From positions 1 to 5,654 of the forward strand of contig DAOVLV010000147.1 in NCBI GenBank assembly GCA_030631085.1: 5,654 nucleotides of DNA, written 5' to 3'. Positions 1 to 3,486 of this stretch are shown piece after piece (the stretch's first letter is position 1; each line of letters starts with the position of its first letter). The notes under the pieces are model-generated. The model did not search any database. It worked only from the letters and a program-made list of their open reading frames with translations, and was not told the origin of the DNA. This DNA is from Planctomycetales bacterium. GTDB taxonomy: Bacteria; Planctomycetota; Phycisphaerae; SM23-33. A program made the position numbers and the translations under genes.

Positions 1-1109
1 AAAAGGTCGGTCTTTTCTATACCGGCGGACAGGCGGACTGTGTTGACCTTCACGCCGAAACTTGTTCGACGCTCCGGCGGCAGATAGAGCATCGTCGTCA
101 GGTATGGGATGCAAATCAGCGATTCGGTAGAGCCCAGGCTGACGGCGTGATAGATCGTTTTCAGTTCGTTGATGAACGTCTTTGCGTCGTCCTCGGCCTG
201 GCCTACGTCGAAGGCGAGCACGCCGCCGAAACCGTTGTGCATCTGTTTGCAGGCGACCTCGTGGCCTGCATCGTCGGGCAGGCCCGGATAGATAATCTGC
301 GAGATTTTCGGATGCCCGTGGAGAAATTCCGCCATTGCCTGTGCGTTGGCAGACATCGTTTCGGCCCGGAGGTCGAAGGTTTTCAGGCCTCGCTCCAGCA
401 GGCTGGCGGAATATGCATCCAGCGTCGTCCCGATCGCCTGGCGTGTGAACCAGAGTTTGTTGTAGTGCTCCTTCGTGCCCGCGATAGCGCCGGCCATCAG
501 GTCGTTGTGCCCGCCGAGGCCCTTGGTGGCGCTGTGTACGACCAGGTCGGCCCCGAGCGCCAGCGGACTCTGGTGATACGGCGTGGCAAAGGTGTTATCG
601 ACGATGAGCATCGCGCCGGTCTTGTCGGCCTGGATTCGCAGCGCGGCAATGTCGATGACCTTGCACATCGGGTTACTGGGGGTCTCGCAGAAGATCATCC
701 GCGTGTTCGCCTTGACGTATTTGCCGATATCATCGGCTTCGTCGGCGCTTACCCAGGTAATCTCGACACCGAGCCTCTCAAGTATCAGTGAAACCTTGTA
801 GTTCGCGCCGTAGATGTCGTGGAAGAAGATCAGGTGATCGCCGGCATTGAGGTACGTCAGATACACCAGCGTGCAGGCAGCCATTCCCGTCGTGCAGATG
901 ATGCAGTCTTCAGCGCCTTCCATTGCAGCGACGGTCTTCTCGACGCTGCGGACCGTCGGATTATCGTCGCGATGATACGTATAGCCGTCGATTTCGCCGT
1001 CGGTAATCTGACGCAAAACCTCGAACGAACCGTACTCGTAGTTGACGGCATTGACGATGGGCGTAACCATCGGCTTGTTGCCGTAAGGGGTCAATGGATC
1101 ACCGGTCAT
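1..1109 (-). CDS. Cys/Met metabolism PLP-dependent enzyme (cystathionine gamma-synthase/lyase or methionine gamma-lyase type), 3' end missing
   Basis: This minus-strand frame is open for 369 codons and leaves the window before its stop. The family uses pyridoxal phosphate in the cytoplasm for gamma-replacement or elimination on homoserine esters, cystathionine or methionine. Visible motifs, in order, are YTYHRDDNPT (43-52, PLP phosphate and substrate contacts), TTGMAA (73-78), DIYGANY (98-104, with the Tyr that stacks on PLP), ETPSNP (142-147), VDNTFATP (170-177, Asp171 to the PLP ring nitrogen), SATKGLGGH (193-201, Lys196 as the Schiff-base lysine), LLERGLKT (237-244), SLGSTESL (324-331) and VRLSAGIE (358-365, carboxylate-binding Arg359). 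About 15-25 residues are probably missing. The start at 1107-1109 follows AAGGAG (1118-1123) with 8 bases of spacing. The N-terminus is shorter than in classic MetB. The usual HPAxMTH segment reads IPYLTTM here, so substrate and reaction cannot be assigned. Family assignment is firm; gene name is not. Confidence 0.93.
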   Translation of the reverse strand, partial: MTGDPLTPYGNKPMVTPIVNAVNYEYGSFEVLRQITDGEIDGYTYHRDDNPTVRSVEKTVAAMEGAEDCIICTTGMAACTLVYLTYLNAGDHLIFFHDIYGANYKVSLILERLGVEITWVSADEADDIGKYVKANTRMIFCETPSNPMCKVIDIAALRIQADKTGAMLIVDNTFATPYHQSPLALGADLVVHSATKGLGGHNDLMAGAIAGTKEHYNKLWFTRQAIGTTLDAYSASLLERGLKTFDLRAETMSANAQAMAEFLHGHPKISQIIYPGLPDDAGHEVACKQMHNGFGGVLAFDVGQAEDDAKTFINELKTIYHAVSLGSTESLICIPYLTTMLYLPPERRTSFGVKVNTVRLSAGIEKTDL

Positions 1110-1145
1110 TATTTTCGCTCCTTGAAAATCGTATTACCCGACGGA

Positions 1146-1174
1146 ATTGTAGCAAATCGCCGGCGGACTCGCAA
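1146..1174 (-). promoter_or_regulatory. sigma70-type promoter of the Cys/Met enzyme gene
   Basis: Read on the minus strand, TTGCGA (1169-1174) and TACAAT (1146-1151) are separated by exactly 17 bases. The -10 box matches TATAAT at 5 of 6 positions and the -35 box matches TTGACA at 4 of 6. Transcription would start near 1139 and leave a leader of about 30 nt that contains the Shine-Dalgarno at 1118-1123. Confidence 0.7.
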
Positions 1175-1187
1175 CACCGCTAAACGG

Positions 1188-1224
1188 CGTTGATTATTGT
1201 CAACACTGTTGACGGGAATCAACG
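1188..1224. promoter_or_regulatory. double palindrome, probable operator upstream of the Cys/Met enzyme promoter
   Basis: Two copies of GTTGA-N6-TCAAC lie 19 bp apart, at 1189-1204 and 1208-1223. Together they form a larger inverted repeat of 18 + 1 + 18 bp with 15 of 18 positions paired. Its core, GTCAACA-C-TGTTGAC (1199-1213), is perfect. The block begins 14 bp upstream of the -35 box of the minus-strand promoter. That placement suits two dimers of a transcription factor bound on one face of the helix about two turns apart. The regulator is unknown. The half-site resembles TTGAC/GTCAA sites of GntR- or MarR-type regulators only loosely. Confidence 0.6.
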
Positions 1225-1363
1225 TCTGTCTGCAAAGCATATTCAGGCTTTGAAACGGGGATTGCCGGGGACATATCCGCCGACGAACAGAAGTGCGTGT
1301 TGATTAATCTAAACGCCAACGTCAAAGACGGTAGAAATTACCCGGACTAACATTGCGTTGCTT

Positions 1364-1413
1364 CGTCTAATGCATTGTGTTTGCATGGGTTAGAAAAACG
1401 CCCGTCTATGCAA
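1364..1413. promoter_or_regulatory. candidate upstream activator site for the sigma54 promoter
   Basis: CGTCTA followed by TGCA occurs twice, at 1364-1374 (with one extra A) and 1403-1412. Between and around the copies are the palindrome AATGCATT (1369-1376) and the inverted pair TTGCAT (1381-1386) / ATGCAA (1408-1413). If transcription starts near 1451, these lie roughly 40-90 bp upstream, where enhancer-binding activators of sigma54 often bind. The repeats are short and AT-rich, so chance is possible. Confidence 0.3.
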
Positions 1414-1424
1414 GGGGTCGAAAG

Positions 1425-1440
1425 CGGCACGATAATTGCA
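1425..1440 (+). promoter_or_regulatory. sigma54 (RpoN) promoter of the coiled-coil protein gene
   Basis: The sequence reads cGGCACG-N4-TTGCA. It matches the sigma54 consensus TGGCACG-N4-TTGCW at every defined position except the first T. The GG and GC dinucleotides have the required 12-bp offset, and the base after the -24 box is a purine as in the consensus. The predicted start is near 1451, giving a leader of about 53 nt. ATTGCAAC is repeated at 1435-1442 and 1446-1453, exactly 11 bp apart, so one copy contains the -12 box and the other covers the start point. I see no good sigma70 promoter for this gene. Confidence 0.65.
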
Positions 1441-1457
1441 ACTCTATTGCAACGAGG

Positions 1458-1497
1458 ACCGGACTTATATTAAAGGCCGGTATCGCCTCAGGAGGCG
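1458..1497 (+). promoter_or_regulatory. leader hairpins, the second sequestering the Shine-Dalgarno
   Basis: CGCCTC-AG-GAGGCG (1484-1497) is a perfect inverted repeat whose right arm contains most of the AGGAGG ribosome binding site (1490-1495) of the gene at 1504. A weaker arm pair, ACCGG (1458-1462) with CCGGT (1477-1481), lies just before it. GAGG at 1454-1457 could instead pair with CCTC at 1486-1489 and free the ribosome site. This suggests translational control, for example by temperature or a bound factor, but short stems like this can arise by chance. Confidence 0.45.
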
Positions 1498-1503
1498 AAA
1501 ATA

Positions 1504-1782
1504 ATGAAAGAACAGATCGTTCGTGAACGAATTGCCGAGTTGGCCGACGCTCTCTCGGCTTTGCCCCAAGCGGGCGGGAAATCCACCTCGATGGGAACAT
1601 ACACACCCAACACTTCGGCTACACCGACTCGGAAGATCGAGGAGATGCTTGACCAGATCAGATTGCAGATGAAGTATCTGATGTTCGACATGGAGGCCAC
1701 CAGGCGCGAAAACAGTTACCTGCGCGAGATGCTTGAACACCGCTGGAACAGCGGAGGCTCGACAGATAAAGACAAAACGTAG
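1504..1782 (+). CDS. small coiled-coil protein of unknown function (92 aa)
   Basis: I do not recognise a family. The start is supported by AGGAGG (1490-1495) with 8 bases of spacing. The protein begins with a charged helix-like stretch (1-20), followed by a Gly/Ser/Thr/Pro-rich linker (21-42). A long helix follows (about 43-80) with an unbroken 3-4 heptad pattern: I45, L49, I52, M56, L59, M63, T66, N70, L73, L77. Asn70 at a core position is typical of parallel dimeric coiled coils. The tail is short and polar. There is no signal peptide, membrane segment or cysteine, so it is probably a cytoplasmic oligomer or adaptor. The gene stands alone between a sigma54-type promoter and a terminator-like inverted repeat, which suggests conditional, single-gene expression. 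The bases GGAG(G)CGAAAATAATG around its start are nearly the same as at the divergent enzyme gene. I am confident that it is a gene; its role is unknown. Confidence 0.8.
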   Translation: MKEQIVRERIAELADALSALPQAGGKSTSMGTYTPNTSATPTRKIEEMLDQIRLQMKYLMFDMEATRRENSYLREMLEHRWNSGGSTDKDKT

Positions 1783-1802
1783 TAAGAGTCCCCTCTCAAA
1801 AC

Positions 1803-1885
1803 CATGCCTCGCTAAAGCGAGCACGCCCAAAAAACACTGAATGTTTCACCATGTTCTGTTGGCGTGCTCGCTTTAGCGAGGCATG
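1803..1885. repeat. perfect 25-bp inverted repeat (REP/BIME- or MITE-like), possibly acting as a terminator
   Basis: Arms at 1803-1827 and 1861-1885 are perfect reverse complements around a 33-nt A/T-rich loop. Each arm also contains a self-complementary CTCGCT-AA-AGCGAG (1808-1821 in the left arm). Each half can therefore form its own hairpin, as in paired REP elements. The plus strand continues into GTTTTT after the right arm, and the element starts 20 nt after the coiled-coil gene stop, so it could end that transcript. The arms are longer and the loop larger than in an ordinary terminator, which favours a mobile or dispersed repeat. Confidence 0.8.
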
Positions 1886-1920
1886 TGTTTTTAATCCCCG
1901 AAAAAAAACTGGAGTCCATC

Positions 1921-1949
1921 TTGCAGTTCGTACGATGTTAGGATAGAGT
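1921..1949 (+). promoter_or_regulatory. possible lexA promoter with an embedded palindrome
   Basis: TTGCAG (1921-1926) and TAGAGT (1944-1949) have 17-bp spacing but match the sigma70 boxes only moderately. The perfect 8-bp palindrome TCGTACGA (1928-1935) lies between them. LexA usually represses its own gene, so this is the best visible candidate for an SOS box here. It does not match the well-known CTGT-N8-ACAG or GAAC-N4-GTTC operators. Confidence 0.3.
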
Positions 1950-1974
1950 CTGACACTGAAATAAGGATTTGGAA

Positions 1975-2325
1975 ATGGGAATGGAATTACCAATCTGCCA
2001 ATTCGGGCCTGGTGGCCAGTACGTTTATCCTTATCCCCCGAGCGCCAACCCCCTGCCGACGACGCCGGAATTACAACCTGTCGTTGTCGCCAAAACCGAG
2101 AGTCAGGAGACCGAGCATGCAGACAGTTACGCCTCGCCAGATGGAAGTCCTCTTGTATGTGCGCGATTATCGCGTCAAACACGGCTATTCCCCCACGATG
2201 CAGGAGATTGGAAACCATCTGCACGTAAGCAGAGTAACCGTCTTCGAGCACATCGGAGCGCTCGAAAAAAAGGGCCTGCTCCTGCGGGGCCTCAAACACA
2301 GTGCCCGCTCTTTGCAACTGTCTGA
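1975..2325 (+). CDS. possible leader ORF overlapping lexA (116 aa), uncertain
   Basis: An ATG at 1975 follows AAGGA (1963-1967) with 7 bases of spacing, a credible ribosome site. The first 47 or so residues, before the lexA start, look protein-like: the N-terminus begins MGMELPICQFGPGG and continues into a Tyr/Pro-rich segment. The frame then runs 209 bases into lexA out of frame and ends at 2325. That part has a composition expected of a shadow frame (Arg/Lys/Pro/Ala-rich). Three explanations fit: a real leader peptide that tunes lexA translation, a gene whose frame was changed by an indel, or chance. The frame would need a +1 shift to join lexA. I recognise no family. Confidence 0.3.
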   Translation: MGMELPICQFGPGGQYVYPYPPSANPLPTTPELQPVVVAKTESQETEHADSYASPDGSPLVCARLSRQTRLFPHDAGDWKPSARKQSNRLRAHRSARKKGPAPAGPQTQCPLFATV

Positions 2326-2725
2326 CGACGTAGCCTTCCCCGACGACCCTCGCGGCACCCGCTTTCCGCTGGCAGGGCAAATCGCCGCCGGTGAGCCTAT
2401 CGAGGCAGTGGAGCAAAATGAATCCATCGACCTGGAAGAAATGTTCGCCAACACCGGCGAAACCTTCTGCCTGCGCGTAACAGGACTGAGCATGATCGAC
2501 GAACAGATACGCGACGGCGACTACGTTATCTGCCGGAGAACCCGCGAAGCATCCGACGGCGAAACCGTCGTCGCCCTGCTGGAAAACGGCGAAGCCACAC
2601 TGAAAAAATTCTACCGCGAAGCCGACAGGATACGCCTCCAACCGGCCAATCCGGACTTCTCTCCCATCTACGCCGACAACGTCAGCATCCAGGGCGTGGT
2701 GATAGGCGTGATTAGAAAGTTCTGA
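2117..2725 (+). CDS. lexA: LexA, SOS-response repressor and self-cleaving serine peptidase
   Basis: LexA represses DNA-damage genes and cleaves itself when RecA filaments form on single-stranded DNA. The product is 202 residues, the same length as the E. coli protein. The N-terminal winged helix-turn-helix (about 1-66) contains SPTMQEIGNHL and the recognition-helix region SRVTVFEHIGALEKKGLL. The S24 peptidase domain follows. The cleavage site is Ala91-Gly92 in IAAGEPI. The catalytic Ser is S125 in VTGLSM and the catalytic Lys is K163 in ATLKKF. The ATG at 2117 is chosen because AGGAG (2105-2109) lies 7 bases upstream and the family N-terminus starts here. An in-frame ATG at 2012 would add 35 Arg/Pro-rich residues that do not look native. 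No recA or polymerase gene is visible next to it. The recognition helix differs from those of E. coli and B. subtilis, so the operator may differ too. Confidence 0.96.
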   Translation: MQTVTPRQMEVLLYVRDYRVKHGYSPTMQEIGNHLHVSRVTVFEHIGALEKKGLLLRGLKHSARSLQLSDDVAFPDDPRGTRFPLAGQIAAGEPIEAVEQNESIDLEEMFANTGETFCLRVTGLSMIDEQIRDGDYVICRRTREASDGETVVALLENGEATLKKFYREADRIRLQPANPDFSPIYADNVSIQGVVIGVIRKF

Positions 2726-2842
2726 AAATTAGCAGGGATGCAGGAGATACATGGGATACAGATTTAAATAGAATAGAAGAAAAAAACACATCCCCTGTAT
2801 CCCTTGCATCCCTGCTGATTCTTCTTTCCTGCTAATTTTTTT
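2725..2842. repeat. large imperfect inverted repeat after lexA, terminator-like
   Basis: Positions 2727-2757 pair with 2790-2820 with only a few mismatches and G-U pairs, and AGCAGGGATGCA (2731-2742) has a perfect partner at 2805-2816. The loop is about 32 nt and purine-rich. The left base of the stem, AAAATTAGCAGG (2725-2736), can pair perfectly instead with CCTGCTAATTTT (2828-2839). That stem runs directly into a run of seven T at 2836-2842. The structure starts at the lexA stop codon and probably ends its transcript. Its length and internal repetition (GGGATGCA, GGGATACA) also suggest a dispersed repeat. Confidence 0.7.
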
Positions 2843-2847
2843 CTCGC

Positions 2848-2877
2848 TGGACAATAACTCCCAAGCAGGTGCATAAT
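2848..2877 (+). promoter_or_regulatory. sigma70-type promoter of the EIIA-antiporter operon
   Basis: TGGACA (2848-2853) and CATAAT (2872-2877) each match the consensus at 5 of 6 positions, with an 18-bp spacer. Transcription would begin near 2884, about 32 nt before the EIIA start codon. The promoter lies immediately after the T tract of the preceding inverted repeat, so the operon appears insulated from lexA. Confidence 0.6.
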
Positions 2878-2915
2878 AAGGGGCTTGAGTATCTTCAGGG
2901 CTGAGGGAGTTAAAA

Positions 2916-3371
2916 ATGAAAGTTTCGGATTACCTGACGTTAGAGCATGTCGTGCTTTTGACGGGGACGACGAAGGCTGACGCTCTTGACGAACTGGTAT
3001 CTACTGCTGATGATTTCAGCAAGAGCATCAGTATAGAAGAACTCCGCCATGCGGTCTGGGAGCGAGAGAAGATGATGAGCACCGGCATAGGCCAGGGGCT
3101 TGGTATCCCTCACGTTCGTCTTCCGGGACTGCCCAATGCCGCAATGGCCGTCGGCGTCAGCCGGGCGGGAATCGCCGACTACGAAAGCCTCGACAATCAA
3201 CCCGTTCACATCATCGTACTGATTGCCGCTCCGCAGGGTAAGCATGAAATTTATATACGGCTCCTCGCCAAAGTTGCGAACGTCCTCAAGCAGGACGACG
3301 TTCGCAAGGCCATCGCCGAGGCGGGCGAACCCGCCGAGGTCTATCGCATACTCAACGAAGGTAAGGTATGA
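2916..3371 (+). CDS. PTS EIIA type-2 (fructose/nitrogen-type) domain protein
   Basis: The 151-residue protein is a single PTS EIIA type-2 domain, the phosphocarrier fold of FruA/MtlA and of regulatory PtsN. The phosphorylatable His is H66 in GLGIPHVRLPG. The second conserved His is H110 in APQGKHEIYIRLLAKVANVL. The length equals that of a stand-alone PtsN-type protein, and no EIIB or EIIC sugar channel is nearby, so a regulatory role is more likely than sugar uptake. In E. coli, PtsN controls potassium transport. Here the next gene is a cation:proton antiporter, so control of that antiporter is a reasonable inference. The start follows GGGAG (2905-2909) with 6 bases of spacing. The stop codon overlaps an ATG (ATGA at 3368-3371) that no longer starts the antiporter. 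The gene could be named ptsN-like, but orthology is unproven. Confidence 0.9.
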   Translation: MKVSDYLTLEHVVLLTGTTKADALDELVSTADDFSKSISIEELRHAVWEREKMMSTGIGQGLGIPHVRLPGLPNAAMAVGVSRAGIADYESLDNQPVHIIVLIAAPQGKHEIYIRLLAKVANVLKQDDVRKAIAEAGEPAEVYRILNEGKV

Positions 3372-3373
3372 CT
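3352..3373 (+). repeat. direct repeat copy 1 (end of EIIA gene and vestigial start)
   Basis: This 22-bp segment matches 3465-3486 at 21 of 22 positions, including the 18-base run CGAAGGTAAGGTATGACT. It encodes the last residues of EIIA (NEGKV and stop) and an overlapping ATG with an AAGG ribosome site. From this ATG only 18 codons can be read, with the stop at 3422-3424. Confidence 0.9.
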
Positions 3374-3378
3374 TTGGA

Positions 3379-3460
3379 TCGTAACACGGGCGTCTCACGT
3401 AGTGATGCTATGCATCGCCCGTGAATGAAAGAAATCATGGCCGGGACGGCCATGTTACGA
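3379..3460. mobile_element. 82-bp hairpin-rich MITE/REP-like element inserted between EIIA and antiporter
   Basis: The ends are 8-bp inverted repeats, TCGTAACA (3379-3386) and TGTTACGA (3453-3460). Inside are two strong hairpins: CACGGGCG (3385-3392) with CGCCCGTG (3416-3423), and CATGGCCG-GGA-CGGCCATG (3436-3454). Smaller palindromes such as GATGC-TAT-GCATC (3404-3416) lie within the first loop. It has no coding capacity. It sits between two near-identical copies of the gene junction, as expected if it arrived with, or caused, a duplication of the target. Whether other copies exist in the genome cannot be seen here. Confidence 0.65.
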
Positions 3461-3464
3461 GAAT

Positions 3465-3486
3465 TCACCGAAGGTAAGGTATGACT
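3465..3486 (+). repeat. direct repeat copy 2 (functional antiporter start)
   Basis: This is the second copy of the junction, 113 bp downstream of copy 1, with one mismatch. It supplies the ribosome site (AAGG at 3471-3474, 6 bases before the ATG) and the start codon now used by the antiporter. Upstream of it, a vestige of the EIIA C-terminus can still be read in one frame (TEGKV and stop). Confidence 0.9.

Larger units (their letters stand above)
1110..1503. other. divergent intergenic region between the Cys/Met enzyme and the coiled-coil protein gene
   Basis: This 394-bp spacer separates two divergent genes and shows no convincing ORF. From left to right it holds the minus-strand ribosome binding site, the minus-strand sigma70 promoter, the double palindrome, a stretch at about 1225-1360 in which I see nothing clear, a cluster of TGCA-containing repeats (1364-1413), a sigma54 promoter and a structured leader. 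The density of regulatory-looking sequence suggests that both genes are tightly controlled. Confidence 0.75.

Noticed and set aside
147..791. A 214-codon plus-strand ORF over the left end
   Set aside because: It lies antisense to the Cys/Met PLP enzyme, whose motifs are unmistakable on the minus strand, and its own product shows no family features.
1447..1473. sigma70 promoter from TTGCAA (1447) and TATATT/TATTAA (1466-1473)
   Set aside because: The spacing is 13-15 bp, too short, whereas the sigma54 match at 1425-1440 has exact geometry.
2012..2116. Upstream in-frame ATG adding 35 residues to LexA
   Set aside because: The extension is Arg/Pro-rich and unlike LexA N-termini, while the ATG at 2117 has AGGAG 7 bases upstream and gives the normal 202-residue length.
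1796..2641. A 281-codon minus-strand ORF over lexA
   Set aside because: It is the antisense of lexA and runs through the inverted repeat; the product is a low-information Phe/Gly/Val-rich shadow with no ribosome site checked as convincing.
1803..3460. CRISPR array or riboswitch in the repeat-rich spacers
   Set aside because: The repeats are inverted or occur only twice with no regular spacers, and no known riboswitch core was recognised.
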